Part shown: piece by piece, positions 17,092 through 26,258 of the stretch | Layout: every line of letters starts with the position of its first letter | Position numbering within the stretch: position 1 is the stretch's first letter | Source of the DNA: an uncultured Bacillota bacterium | Lineage (GTDB): Bacteria > Bacillota_I > Bacilli_A > RFN20 > CAG-826 | Direction: 5' to 3' | Length of the DNA stretch: 64,000 nucleotides | Assembly (NCBI GenBank): GCA_937876465.1 | Contig: CALEHV010000023.1 | Location: 1-64,000, forward strand | Program-made: the position numbers and the translations under genes | The notes under the pieces: generated by a model | The model's database searches: none | What the model saw: only the letters and a program-made list of their open reading frames with translations | What the model was told of the DNA's origin: nothing

Positions 17092-18036
17092 ATGAGCAAT
17101 AATTTTGAAATCATCAAGTTTGTTGATAATGATTTTGAACTTGATGTAAGAGCCGATAAGGCAAATGAAACAGTATGGCTTTCTCAATGGCAAATTTCAT
17201 TGCTATTTGATAAAAGCCGTGCAACGATTACAGAACATATTAACAACATTTTTAAGGAAAATGAACTCGACGAATTTACTTGTGTCGGAATTTCCGACAT
17301 AAGTGGAAATCATCGCCCAGCCAAATTATATAATTTGGATGTTGTAATTTCAGTCGGTTATCGAGTTAAATCTCAAAGAGGAATTATCTTCAGAAGATGG
17401 GCAAATCGAATTCTTAAAGACTATTTAGTGCAAGGCTATGCAATTAATCAAAAAAGAATGATTGCATTAAACAAAACAATAGAAATACAAAATAAAATGT
17501 TAGCCTCAACACTAAATATTGAAGAAGAAACTTTATGTAATGTTATTGACGAATACACTAAAGCATTGGATTTGCTAGATGATTATGACCATCAGCAACT
17601 ACATAAACCAACAGGTAGAAAAACAATATACAGGCTATCTTATGAGCATTGTAGAAATATTATCAACTCGATGAAATTCAATGAAACATCCAACATATTT
17701 GGAGTTGAAAAAGAAACGGGCAAATTAGATGGAATTCTTGCAGCTGTATATCAAAACGTGTTCGGGAGAGAAGTCTATCCATCAACAGAAGAAAAAGCAT
17801 CACACTTGTTATATTTTCTAGTAAAAGATCATCCGTTTGTTGATGGATGTAAAAGAATAGCGGCTACTTTATTTCTAGAATTCTTAAACAAAAACAATGT
17901 ATTAATCAAAAATGGGAAATTAAGTATTTCAAAAGATGCATTGGTAGCTGTAACTCTATTGTGTGCTGAGTCTAAACCGGATGAAATGGATATTATAATC
18001 AATTTAATAATGAATATCTTGCTTATTAATTGTTAA
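17092..18036 (+). CDS. RhuM-family protein with C-terminal Fic/Doc domain
   Basis: 314 aa. The N-terminal half is the RhuM domain (WLSQWQISLLFDKSRATITE, then a KLYNLDVVISVGYRV segment and a coil). The C-terminal half is a Fic/Doc-like fold with HPFVDGCKR about residue 247. Fic enzymes transfer AMP or other phosphate-containing groups to target proteins using HPFx(D/E)GN(G/K)R; here the Asn is Cys, a variant that may change activity. AGGAGGAAAAAT precedes the ATG. The gene lies immediately after the candidate RNA and converges with the phosphatase gene one base away, with no visible terminator between them. Target unknown. Confidence 0.85.
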   Translation: MSNNFEIIKFVDNDFELDVRADKANETVWLSQWQISLLFDKSRATITEHINNIFKENELDEFTCVGISDISGNHRPAKLYNLDVVISVGYRVKSQRGIIFRRWANRILKDYLVQGYAINQKRMIALNKTIEIQNKMLASTLNIEEETLCNVIDEYTKALDLLDDYDHQQLHKPTGRKTIYRLSYEHCRNIINSMKFNETSNIFGVEKETGKLDGILAAVYQNVFGREVYPSTEEKASHLLYFLVKDHPFVDGCKRIAATLFLEFLNKNNVLIKNGKLSISKDALVAVTLLCAESKPDEMDIIINLIMNILLINC

Positions 18037-18037
18037 T

Positions 18038-19534
18038 TTACTTCAAAAACTTAACGGAAACCATTGTTATATCATCAAATTGTGGAGCGCCACTAGAAAA
18101 CTCATCAACTGATTTTTTAACATTCTCGCAAATGAGCTTTGGATCAGATTCGCTATCTTTAATAGCTTGTAACATATTGTTGGTTCCAAATAATTGATGT
18201 TTCTTGTTGTTTGCTTCTGTAACCCCATCAGTGTAGATAAATACAACATCATCCTTTTCTAATTGGATAGTTTCAGACTCATAGTTGATAGAATCAAACG
18301 CTCCTAAGAACATAAAGTTTTTAGATTTAACTAAACTAACTTCTCCATTTTTCTTTTTGATAACAAATGGATTATGACCTGCGTTAACATATTCCATTTT
18401 TCCGGTATTCAAATCTAAGAAAGCCATCCAACAAGTAACAAAATAGTTTTTCTCGTTTTGTTCACATAAACTTTCGTTTACATTTATAAATATTTCTGCG
18501 GCCGATAAGTCGGTTTTAGCAAATACTCTAATAGATGAAGCGGCCCTCATCATAAACAAGGATGAAGGTACGCCTTTATCACTTACATCAGCAATCAAGA
18601 AAGCTATACGATTATCATCTAAGAAGAAGTAGTCATAGAAATCCCCTCCTACTTCTTTAGCAGGTTTCATACTTGCATATATAGAGAAACGTTTATCGTT
18701 AAATGTTTTAGAAGATGGCAACATATTTTGTTGAATAGATGCCGCAACACTTAATTGTTGGCGTTTATCGTTTAATTCTCGATTAAGACCAAAGGCAATT
18801 AGTATCAAAGTGACAAGTACAATAACCACAATGCAAATAATTGAAGTTATATATATTTGTTCAAGGACTTTGACTTCTAATAAGTCTACGTATCCTCCGA
18901 ATGTTCTAAAACAAATTGCGACAACAATGATAGCAATTAGTTCAACTACAAAAGATACTAAAAGGAGTATCTCAGATTTCTCTAATTTAATGCGTGAATA
19001 AATTCTATTTAAACCTATTAATAATGGGAATCCCAAGAGTAAACACATTACCGTGTTATTTAAGAAACAGAAGAATGCGAAGGCTAAAGGGTCGCTAAAG
19101 TTTAGTACACAAGGCCATATACATAAGCCAAATATTAAAGCTGACAAAACCATTGTTCCTGCAAACTTTAATATTTTTGACATTGTGTCTAACTTAAACA
19201 CATCTTGATCTTTCTTGGTAAATAATTTCCATAAGAAATATGGCGCAATACCGTATGCAAATTGAGGAATTAAATATAAAAAACAATATTGAATCTCTGT
19301 TCCGGAAATTAAATCTATAAAGAAGTTACCGATTGTGCATCCAAGTGCACCTGGCCATCCAAAGAACAAACCCAATACAGGGTTCATAGCTCCAGTAGGT
19401 CTAATCTCAGTTAAATTAAACACAGATAAAAAGTTTCTAAATGGCAAAGTTAATAAGAAAAATAAACCTGATACCACAATAGTGATAACAATGTCGCTTA
19501 GGATTCTGTTTTTAATAAATCTTTTCTGGGTCAT
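18038..19534 (-). CDS. Membrane PP2C (SpoIIE/RsbU-type) serine phosphatase
   Basis: 498 aa. An N-terminal membrane region of about seven helices contains RPTGAMNPVLGLFFGWPGAL, which recalls the substrate-binding (S) components of ECF transporters, so ligand sensing is possible. A linker with a coiled signalling helix leads to the SpoIIE catalytic domain from about residue 280, with metal-binding motifs GGDFYD, DVSDKG and DGVTEA. It should dephosphorylate the STAS protein encoded two genes upstream and so control partner switching. Its ATG overlaps the stop of the kinase gene by 4 nt (ATGA), giving a translationally coupled three-gene operon. Confidence 0.88.
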   Translation of the reverse strand: MTQKRFIKNRILSDIVITIVVSGLFFLLTLPFRNFLSVFNLTEIRPTGAMNPVLGLFFGWPGALGCTIGNFFIDLISGTEIQYCFLYLIPQFAYGIAPYFLWKLFTKKDQDVFKLDTMSKILKFAGTMVLSALIFGLCIWPCVLNFSDPLAFAFFCFLNNTVMCLLLGFPLLIGLNRIYSRIKLEKSEILLLVSFVVELIAIIVVAICFRTFGGYVDLLEVKVLEQIYITSIICIVVIVLVTLILIAFGLNRELNDKRQQLSVAASIQQNMLPSSKTFNDKRFSIYASMKPAKEVGGDFYDYFFLDDNRIAFLIADVSDKGVPSSLFMMRAASSIRVFAKTDLSAAEIFINVNESLCEQNEKNYFVTCWMAFLDLNTGKMEYVNAGHNPFVIKKKNGEVSLVKSKNFMFLGAFDSINYESETIQLEKDDVVFIYTDGVTEANNKKHQLFGTNNMLQAIKDSESDPKLICENVKKSVDEFSSGAPQFDDITMVSVKFLK

Positions 19535-19935
19535 AAGTTTTTAATTACGGTAATTTCATTTATGTTTCCGTTTCGTTTATACAAGACTTGATCACTCAGT
19601 TGTTTTACAAGATAAATGCCGAGTCCTCCGATTGGTTTATCTTCTAAAGAAGCATTTATATCAGGATCTTTCTTTTCTAATGGATTAAAGGCCGTTCCTT
19701 GGTCTTTATAGACAATCATTAAAGAATTATCCATCTTCCCAATTTCGATTGTATATAGGGCTTTTTCTTTAACTCCCCCATACTTAACTACATTAGTAAA
19801 CAGTTCCTCGGTTATGAGTTGAGTTTGCTTAATGTGTTTTTTGTCCAAACCAAAAGATAGCAAACTTGACTCAATAAAAAGAGCAATGTTTTCTAATTCG
19901 TTAATATTGCATGGAAAGTTTTTAGTTATTTTCAT
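19531..19935 (-). CDS. RsbW-like anti-sigma factor / serine kinase
   Basis: 134 aa, a single GHKL/HATPase_c_2 domain. The ATP-site motifs are visible: N box EELFTNVVKYG, G1 DQGTAFNP and G2 GGLGIYLVKQL. Proteins of this type bind a sigma factor or another partner and phosphorylate an anti-anti-sigma STAS protein. It overlaps both neighbours by ATGA (19932-19935 and 19531-19534). No sigma gene is next to it, so the partner may be encoded elsewhere or may not be a sigma factor. It uses the rare TGA stop. Confidence 0.88.
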   Translation of the reverse strand: MKITKNFPCNINELENIALFIESSLLSFGLDKKHIKQTQLITEELFTNVVKYGGVKEKALYTIEIGKMDNSLMIVYKDQGTAFNPLEKKDPDINASLEDKPIGGLGIYLVKQLSDQVLYKRNGNINEITVIKNL

Positions 19936-20237
19936 TCAATTGTTTCGATATTTAGTACGTAAGCAAAACCAGTCATCTCAAAGATTTCCATAAGGTCGTA
20001 GTGAACATTAATTAAGTTCATTGTTCCTTGCTTACTCATAATTTTTTGTGCAGTTAAAATAGCACGTAGACCTGCACTAGAAATATATTCTAAGTTAGCA
20101 AGATCTAAAATTAGGTGCGTTGTATCGCCAATATTATCAACAAGATACTTTTCAAATTCTGGTGCAGTTGTTGCGTCAACTCTTCCAGAAACAGTGATAG
20201 TTAAACTTTCTTTATCGTTATGTTTTTCAATATTCAT
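19932..20237 (-). CDS. RsbV-like STAS anti-anti-sigma factor
   Basis: 101 aa, a complete STAS domain. YISSAGLRAI contains the phosphorylation site, most likely Ser54 by alignment with RsbV Ser56. In its unphosphorylated form such a protein captures the RsbW-like kinase and frees the kinase's partner. It is the first gene of the coupled operon RsbV-RsbW-phosphatase, and GAGGA lies before the ATG. TGA stop embedded in an ATGA overlap. Confidence 0.9.
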   Translation of the reverse strand: MNIEKHNDKESLTITVSGRVDATTAPEFEKYLVDNIGDTTHLILDLANLEYISSAGLRAILTAQKIMSKQGTMNLINVHYDLMEIFEMTGFAYVLNIETIE

Positions 20238-20262
20238 TTCTAATCCTCTTTATAATTTTAAA

Positions 20263-20394
20263 TTAAGATACTTTCGGATACAATTGGAGAGATTTAATAA
20301 CTGATTCTCCGCTTGCATCATAGAATTTTTCAATGACAGCTGTTCCAGTTTCTTAATCGTAAATATATTTGAAATAAAAACCACTTGCCAGCAT
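20263..20394 (-). pseudogene. Small decayed ORF upstream of the partner-switching operon
   Basis: On the minus strand, ATG at 20392-20394 opens MLASGFYFKYIYD, then a TAA (20353-20355), then in the same frame ETGTAVIEKFYDASGESVIK and a few residues to a TAA at 20263-20265. The text on both sides of the stop reads like one protein of about 43 residues, so this is probably a nonsense-mutated small gene or a fragment. It lies 25 bp before the RsbV-like gene. Confidence 0.4.
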
Positions 20395-20419
20395 TACCTA
20401 TCTTTAATAAAATTAAACT

Positions 20420-21091
20420 ATGGAAAAATTATCAAACAATAAACACATCTCATTATTATTTAGTGTTCTCCTTTTCGGTGGCTTATGGGGTCTTATTGAA
20501 GCCACACTTGGATCAATTTTACATATTGGATTCATTGCTGATACATTAGGATTATTTGCTTCAAGTACTGTAGTTATGCTTCCTATTGCATATTTCTTCT
20601 TAGGAAGTTGCTATAGAAAGACTGGTACTTATCGTTCAATGCTTTATATGGGCTTATTTGCTGCAGGTATTAAAGCAATTAGCTGTGCCATCTTTGCACA
20701 ATCATTCAATCCTTGTATCTATATCGGTTTAGAAGCATTAGTTATGACTGGTGCAATGCTTGTTATGAAACCAACAAAAGTTATTTCTTATAAGTCCTTT
20801 GCTACATTTGCAATTTTCTCAACAGTTTATCTTGCAGGATTCGTTGCAATTAATGCTTTAGTAAAAGGCGTTGAAGGATATAACTGGACAAATCAATTAC
20901 AAAAATATGTTGTTACATCAAACGGCTTAGCAATTCTTTATGCATTAGTTGCAGGATTCGTTATTCATGGATTTGTTAAATTATCAGAAAAACATTCATG
21001 GAATATGGATGGAGTTAAGAAAGTAATTTATCATCCTGCTACTGCTGGAGTTGTTGCTTGCTTAGCAGTTGTTGCAACTATCTTACTTTAA
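20420..21091 (+). CDS. Integral membrane protein, unknown
   Basis: 223 aa with about six hydrophobic helices. The first carries GGLWGLIEATLGSILHIGF; a Cys/Gly-containing middle part follows, and the last helix ends the protein. The size and early Gly-rich helix recall ECF-type S components or small permeases, but I see no decisive motif. TAAAAT at 20408-20413 lies 6 nt before the ATG with no Shine-Dalgarno, so the mRNA is probably leaderless. A strong terminator follows, so the gene is monocistronic. Confidence 0.65.
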   Translation: MEKLSNNKHISLLFSVLLFGGLWGLIEATLGSILHIGFIADTLGLFASSTVVMLPIAYFFLGSCYRKTGTYRSMLYMGLFAAGIKAISCAIFAQSFNPCIYIGLEALVMTGAMLVMKPTKVISYKSFATFAIFSTVYLAGFVAINALVKGVEGYNWTNQLQKYVVTSNGLAILYALVAGFVIHGFVKLSEKHSWNMDGVKKVIYHPATAGVVACLAVVATILL

Positions 21092-21109
21092 TTAAAAATT
21101 AAATTAATT

Positions 21110-21130
21110 AGTCCACTTCGGTGGACTTTT
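21110..21130 (+). terminator. Rho-independent terminator
   Basis: AGTCCAC-TTCG-GTGGACT with a stable UUCG tetraloop and a following T-run. Ends the membrane protein transcript. Confidence 0.88.
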
Positions 21131-21135
21131 AATTT

Positions 21136-21261
21136 GTTATTAACAAATTATTGATTAAGCCTACAATTCAAATAACGCGAAATTATATTCTCAGAGTTAA
21201 GAAGAATAGCGATGTTAAACCTATATTAACGTATGAGGAAGATCCTAACTTTGTGAATTAA
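21136..21261 (+). pseudogene. Short coding remnant between the terminator and surE
   Basis: After a TAA just downstream of the terminator, the frame encodes about 41 residues including KPTIQITRNYILRVKKNSD and ILTYEEDPNFVN, ending at TAA. A TTG at 21151 could start it, but no ribosome-binding site is visible. It is probably the 3' remnant of a deleted gene. Family not recognised. Confidence 0.3.
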
Positions 21262-21304
21262 ATTAAAACTTTAATAAAGTTATAGAAATCTTTACAATTT
21301 AAAC

Positions 21305-22015
21305 ATGAATATTTTATTAGTTAACGATGACGGTTATGCTGCAGAAGGCATTAACCTCTTAAAGAGAAAATTAGATAAATACGGACGTGTTGTTATGGTA
21401 GCTCCAGAAGGCGCAATGTCCGCAAAAAGTGTTTCAATTACTTTTGGAAGAGCACAGAAATTAAGAAAGATTGATACTGATATCTATGCTTTTGATGGTT
21501 TACCAACCGATTGTGCTTCTTTTGGTTTATCTAATTTAAGTAAAGATTTAGGCATTGAATTTGATTTAGTTGTTAGTGGATGTAACCACGGATGGAATAT
21601 CTGTCACGACGTTATGTATTCCGGTACTGTAGGCGCATTAACAATGGCGTTAACTTATCACAAGAAAGTAATGGCAATATCTTGTGAAATGAATTTTGAT
21701 ATCGTTGATAAATATTTTGATAAAGTTTTTGATTATATTCTTATGAATAATCTTTTATCCAACGAATATATTACAAATGTTAATTTCCCTCTTGGAGATG
21801 AAGTTAAAGATATAAGAATAGGTAAGTTGTTTGAAAGAGAGCAGCAAACATTCTACGTGTTAAAAGAAGACGGCTATTACGCGGATAGAATTGTTCAAGA
21901 ATGCGAAAACGTTCCTGAAGATACAGATTTCTATCAAGTAAATCACGGAATAGTATCAATTGTTCCTTTAGCTAAAACGACATTTAACGAAGAAATATAC
22001 AATAAACTTAAATAA
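21305..22015 (+). CDS. surE: 5'/3'-nucleotidase SurE
   Basis: 236 aa. SurE removes phosphate from nucleoside 5'- and 3'-monophosphates in the cytoplasm. The N-terminus MNILLVNDDGYAAEGI has the metal-binding Asp pair (Asp8, Asp9), SAKSVSITF supplies the conserved Ser region and SGCNHGWN the conserved Asn. TACAAT at 21293-21298 ends 6 nt before the ATG and there is no Shine-Dalgarno, so it is probably leaderless. It converges with a lipoprotein gene across a shared terminator. Confidence 0.93.
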   Translation: MNILLVNDDGYAAEGINLLKRKLDKYGRVVMVAPEGAMSAKSVSITFGRAQKLRKIDTDIYAFDGLPTDCASFGLSNLSKDLGIEFDLVVSGCNHGWNICHDVMYSGTVGALTMALTYHKKVMAISCEMNFDIVDKYFDKVFDYILMNNLLSNEYITNVNFPLGDEVKDIRIGKLFEREQQTFYVLKEDGYYADRIVQECENVPEDTDFYQVNHGIVSIVPLAKTTFNEEIYNKLK

Positions 22016-22020
22016 GAAAA

Positions 22021-22043
22021 AAGCTCCTTATGGAGCTTATTTT
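22021..22043. terminator. Bidirectional terminator between surE and the lipoprotein gene
   Basis: AAGCTCC-TTAT-GGAGCTT flanked by A- and T-rich tracts; it can act for both convergent genes. Confidence 0.85.
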
Positions 22044-22044
22044 T

Positions 22045-22857
22045 CTACTCGTAATCCCAACCTTTAAGTTGAATCTTATCCATTCCGATGTTGTAGCATT
22101 GGCTACCTTTTGAAGCGTAATAGTTAAGTCTAATTTCGAAATAAGATAAGTCTGGGATTTCACTTTGAGTTACATAGAATCTAATAAAATTACCGACTTG
22201 TGAATGAGTAATAGTTTCAGATTTTTGAACTTTGTAGTTTGAATAACATGTTCCTGTGGAATTATAGAAGTAATAATGGAATATGTCTTTTGTATCGTCT
22301 GCTTTCTTACTTGAGCTAGTAAGTTGAGAGATATATAAACGAACTTCTAATTTTTTATATGTCTTTAATAAAGGAGATTGAATTCCATAGTATAAGTGAG
22401 AGAATTTGAATCCTCCCGCTTCATTTTCAAAGAAATCAGAACAATTTTTAACTTTGTTATTTCCTTGAATGTATTCCCAATTATCAGGGAGCGAATCATA
22501 GAATGAGAAGTCTGTGTAATCATCAAGATTTACTCTAGTTGTATTGTGTGGACCAGAGACAGTAGTGTTTCCTATAGGAAGCTTTTGGCCTGACGCCGGA
22601 ATTGGATCCCCACCTGTTGAGGTAGTTCCTGTTGAAGAACTAGATGAATGTGATGTTGATCCAGTTGTTGGCGAATGACTTGTAGAACTTCCTGAAGTTG
22701 ATGAACTAGTGGAACTTTGAGAAGACGATCCGCTTGTAGAACTCTGAGAAGTTGTTGTTGCAGAAGTAGAACTGCTTGTTGGATCAACTTGTTTGTTACA
22801 ACCAGCAGCAAGTGTAGCCAACATTAATGGTAAAAGAAATAAGGTTTTGTTTTTCAT
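22045..22857 (-). CDS. Lipoprotein with Ser/Thr linker and C-terminal beta domain
   Basis: 270 aa. The signal peptide ends at LAAGC with Cys20. Residues about 26-85 are almost only Ser, Thr and Gly, like the linker of the 953-aa lipoprotein at 9666. The C-terminal 170 residues contain YTDFSFYDSLPDNWEYIQGN and a beta-sandwich-like pattern that could be a carbohydrate-binding fold, but this is unproven. TACAAT (complement of 22867-22872) lies 9 nt before the ATG without a Shine-Dalgarno, so it is likely leaderless and divergent from glyA. Confidence 0.7.
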   Translation of the reverse strand: MKNKTLFLLPLMLATLAAGCNKQVDPTSSSTSATTTSQSSTSGSSSQSSTSSSTSGSSTSHSPTTGSTSHSSSSSTGTTSTGGDPIPASGQKLPIGNTTVSGPHNTTRVNLDDYTDFSFYDSLPDNWEYIQGNNKVKNCSDFFENEAGGFKFSHLYYGIQSPLLKTYKKLEVRLYISQLTSSSKKADDTKDIFHYYFYNSTGTCYSNYKVQKSETITHSQVGNFIRFYVTQSEIPDLSYFEIRLNYYASKGSQCYNIGMDKIQLKGWDYE

Positions 22858-22974
22858 AGTGAATTAATTGTATCACAACACAAAACAACAATTAAACTTA
22901 TAAAGTTATATAATAACTGAAATAAGTGTGCTAAAATCTCTAAAAGTTATATAAATTTTTGAGGTAAAGAGTTT

Positions 22975-24186
22975 ATGGATAAAGAAATACAAGCATTAAT
23001 TAGAAAAGAAACAAAACGTCAAAACGTTGGTATTGAACTTATTGCTAGTGAAAACTACGCAAGCAAAGATGTACGTAAAGCATGTAGTTCGATTCTTACA
23101 AATAAATACGCAGAAGGATATCCACATAAAAGATACTATGGTGGATGTGAATTTGTAGACCAAGTTGAGGAACTTGCTATTGAAAGAGTTTGCAAATTGT
23201 TTGGCTGTAAATTTGCTAATGTCCAACCACATAGTGGTTCACAAGCAAATGCAGAAGCTTACAGAGCCCTTCTTCCTGAAGGAGGAAAGATTCTTTCTTT
23301 AGTTTTAAATGATGGTGGACACTTAACACACGGTTCTCCAGTTTCCTTCTCATCACATTTTTATCAATTCATTTTCTATCCTTTATCAAAGGAAGGAAAA
23401 CTTGATTACGATGGAATCTTAGAAATTGCTAAACAAGAAAAGCCAGATTTAATCCTTGCAGGTTATAGTGCATATCCATACGCAATAGACTTTAAAGCAA
23501 TTAGAGAAATTTGTGACAAAGTAGGTTGTAAATTTATGGTTGATATGGCTCATATTGCAGGCTTAGTTGCTGGTGGTGAACATATGTCACCAATTCCATA
23601 TGCTGATGTAGTTACTTCAACAACTCATAAAACACTTAGAGGTCCAAGAGGAGGAATCATTTTAACTAATGATGAAGAACTTATTAAGAAGATTAATTCT
23701 GCAGTATTCCCATTCTACCAAGGCGGACCTTTAGAGCACATTATCGCTGCAAAAGCCACATGTTTTAAGGAAGCTGATAGTGCAGAATTCAAGAAATATG
23801 CTAAGAATGTTGTTCTTAATACAAGAGCATGCCGTGATGCATTTGCAAAGCTTGGAGATAAGGTTAGCTCAACAGATAATCACCTATTCTTGCTTAACAC
23901 ATTAGAATCATTCGGTTTAAATGGTTTAGAAGCTCAAAAGAAGCTTGAAACAATTAATGTTACAACAAATAAGAATATGCTTCCTAACGACACATTAAAG
24001 CCAAATAAAACTTCTGGCTTAAGAATCGGCTTTGCTGCAGTTACTACAAGAGGCTGTACAAAGAAAGATGCTGAAAAAGTTGCAGAATTAATTCACAACT
24101 TCTTATCGAATAAGATTGATGAAAAAGCAGCTAAAAAAGAAGTTGCCGAACTTATTAAAGATTGGAAACTTATTCAAAACATTTAG
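22975..24186 (+). CDS. glyA: Serine hydroxymethyltransferase
   Basis: 403 aa, normal length. GlyA is a PLP enzyme that interconverts serine and glycine and loads one-carbon units on tetrahydrofolate. Diagnostic stretches are IELIASENYAS near the N-terminus, KRYYGGCEFVDQVE, and the PLP-lysine motif TTHKTLRGPRGG. GAGGTAAAGA is a clear ribosome-binding site. It is followed after 8 bp by the first endonuclease I gene, which may be read through from it. Confidence 0.97.
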   Translation: MDKEIQALIRKETKRQNVGIELIASENYASKDVRKACSSILTNKYAEGYPHKRYYGGCEFVDQVEELAIERVCKLFGCKFANVQPHSGSQANAEAYRALLPEGGKILSLVLNDGGHLTHGSPVSFSSHFYQFIFYPLSKEGKLDYDGILEIAKQEKPDLILAGYSAYPYAIDFKAIREICDKVGCKFMVDMAHIAGLVAGGEHMSPIPYADVVTSTTHKTLRGPRGGIILTNDEELIKKINSAVFPFYQGGPLEHIIAAKATCFKEADSAEFKKYAKNVVLNTRACRDAFAKLGDKVSSTDNHLFLLNTLESFGLNGLEAQKKLETINVTTNKNMLPNDTLKPNKTSGLRIGFAAVTTRGCTKKDAEKVAELIHNFLSNKIDEKAAKKEVAELIKDWKLIQNI

Positions 24187-24194
24187 TTTTATTT

Positions 24195-26258
24195 ATGAAA
24201 AAGAATTTTGTTAAAAGTATTTTATTCGTTTCTTTATCTATGCTAGTTTTTTGCGCATGTGGAATTGTTGCAATAAAGAATAACGGAAATGCTATACAAA
24301 CAAACGCTTTAACAAAACCTACAAATATAGATTTAAAAGATAATTCAGAAGACGAAATAAGAGAATATTGGTCGTACTTAGATGATTTACCAGCTTCAGA
24401 AAGAAGAGGCACAAATCTTTTAAAGAATCTTAAATACATTATGGTCAATAATCCATCGAATCCGGAAAGACCTGCTCAATATTTTTCTTATAGTGTTTGT
24501 AGAGATATATATGAAATTACAGATCGTAACTGGGTGAAAGCTCCTGCTAGTGAAATCACAGGTTACGATGAAGAAACAAACACAATTACAGGGTTTAAAT
24601 ATGGAGAAAATCCATATCTTTATTATTACTATCGTAATGATAACTATACAAACCCTCATAGAGCTGGAGACAAGGTATCGCCAGTTGATGGAGAAGGGAC
24701 TCCACAAGTAATTCTTAATCAAGAACATTTGTGGTCTAAATCTCATGGTTTTAGCGAAAAACAAAATGCCGGTAGTGATCTCCATCATTTAGTTGCTGGT
24801 GATCAAGCAGTTAATAAGTGGGCTCACTCAAACCATTCTTATGGTTATGTAGAAAATGAAGATTCTGGATGGGCTGCATCTAGAGTTAAATGGGGCGAGA
24901 ATAACGCTTTATTAGGAAACAAAAAAGGCAACCCTTTGCATCCAGATTCACAAGATGAATCAGCAACAGTTTTTGAGCCAAGAGATGAAGACAAAGGCGA
25001 TATAGCTAGAGCTTTATTCTATATGGCTGCTCGTTACAATTATTTTGGCATTGATGAAACTCAAGCATCAGAATCTGAACCAGATTTATTACTTGTTGAC
25101 CATGTTATTTCTAACGACACAACACAAGTTTGTGACGGAACAAATGGACCTGCTAAATATGGTAAATTATCCGATTTATTAGAATGGGTGAAATTAGACC
25201 CTGTTGATGTTTTTAGTGATGAAGGTATGCACGAAGTGCATCGTAACAATCTTATCTATAACAATTTCCAATATACAAGAAATCCATTTATTGATTTTCC
25301 TGAATGGATTGATTACATATGGGGTGATAAAGCCGAGACTGGAATTGCAAGTCCTGCAACCGACACTATTAATGGTTACAACGAGGAAACAACAGAATGC
25401 TATGAGAAGATTACTTCTTTAAACGAATTAACAAGCGGCAGATATATTATTGGATCTCAATACGGTGACAATTTTTATGCAATGAGCAACAAAACTATTT
25501 CATCCGGAAAAATAGCAGGTCACGCAATTACAGTTAAAGATGACAAAATTTCTCTAGATTATAAAAATGATTATGAAGTTAATTTAACTGTTACAAAAGA
25601 TAGCTCAACTAAAGTATCTATCAGCGTTCCAACTGGATATATCAGATATTCAGGTTCGTCTACTAATTTAGAAATCGGAACTCCTAGTTATGAGTGGAAT
25701 GCATCTGTTGCAAATAATTGTGGAACATTTAATTTTTCTACCGGAACAAGATCATTAGCTTTTACAACTAGTAGCGGAGGTTTTAAAGCCTACGCATCAA
25801 TTACTGAAGGAACTTATTTGAATTTAGAATTGTATAAGTATGTTGGCGAAACAAAAGAGACTTTCGCACAAGCAATAATGAACCATATTAACTGTGATTC
25901 AACAGGGGTTACTGGTCCTACATTTGATGTTGGTTACGAATGGTCAGATTTATCAATTATCTTTGCAAAACTCCCATCAAACGATAAAGAATACTTGCAA
26001 AATTCAACTGCAGACGAGAGTTCAACTAACATTATTGAAAAGGCTATGTACCGCTACGATTACATAGTTGCAAAATATTCTGCTTATGAAGATTTTATAT
26101 CTCGAAATCCATCAATGCTGTTCTATGATTTTGTAATAAATAATAACGATGAAGAAACTTCAGTATTATTGCCAATTATAGTTGTTATAAGCCTAGCAAC
26201 ATTAACATCTTTAGGAACATGTCTTTATATCAAGAAAAGAAATCGCGAAATAAATTAG
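24195..26258 (+). CDS. Exported endonuclease I family protein, membrane-anchored (paralogue 1)
   Basis: 687 aa. An N-terminal signal helix (KSILFVSLSMLVFCACG) is followed by the endonuclease I (BsnA-like, His-Me finger) domain, about residues 40-390. Its motifs are YSVCRDIYEITDRNW, NQEHLWSKSHGF and GSDLHHLVAGDQ with HSNHSYG. A beta-rich domain follows, then a C-terminal membrane helix (LLPIIVVISLATLTSLGTCL) and basic KKRNREIN. It should cut DNA outside the cell while staying tethered. ATG 24195 lies 8 bp after glyA and lacks a good ribosome-binding site. Its nuclease domain is very similar to the next gene, so it is a tandem duplicate. Confidence 0.88.
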   Translation: MKKNFVKSILFVSLSMLVFCACGIVAIKNNGNAIQTNALTKPTNIDLKDNSEDEIREYWSYLDDLPASERRGTNLLKNLKYIMVNNPSNPERPAQYFSYSVCRDIYEITDRNWVKAPASEITGYDEETNTITGFKYGENPYLYYYYRNDNYTNPHRAGDKVSPVDGEGTPQVILNQEHLWSKSHGFSEKQNAGSDLHHLVAGDQAVNKWAHSNHSYGYVENEDSGWAASRVKWGENNALLGNKKGNPLHPDSQDESATVFEPRDEDKGDIARALFYMAARYNYFGIDETQASESEPDLLLVDHVISNDTTQVCDGTNGPAKYGKLSDLLEWVKLDPVDVFSDEGMHEVHRNNLIYNNFQYTRNPFIDFPEWIDYIWGDKAETGIASPATDTINGYNEETTECYEKITSLNELTSGRYIIGSQYGDNFYAMSNKTISSGKIAGHAITVKDDKISLDYKNDYEVNLTVTKDSSTKVSISVPTGYIRYSGSSTNLEIGTPSYEWNASVANNCGTFNFSTGTRSLAFTTSSGGFKAYASITEGTYLNLELYKYVGETKETFAQAIMNHINCDSTGVTGPTFDVGYEWSDLSIIFAKLPSNDKEYLQNSTADESSTNIIEKAMYRYDYIVAKYSAYEDFISRNPSMLFYDFVINNNDEETSVLLPIIVVISLATLTSLGTCLYIKKRNREIN

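Noticed and set aside
24230..24260. Lipobox in the first nuclease (FCACG)
   Set aside because: The residues before the Cys do not fit a lipobox; a signal helix plus C-terminal membrane anchor is more likely.
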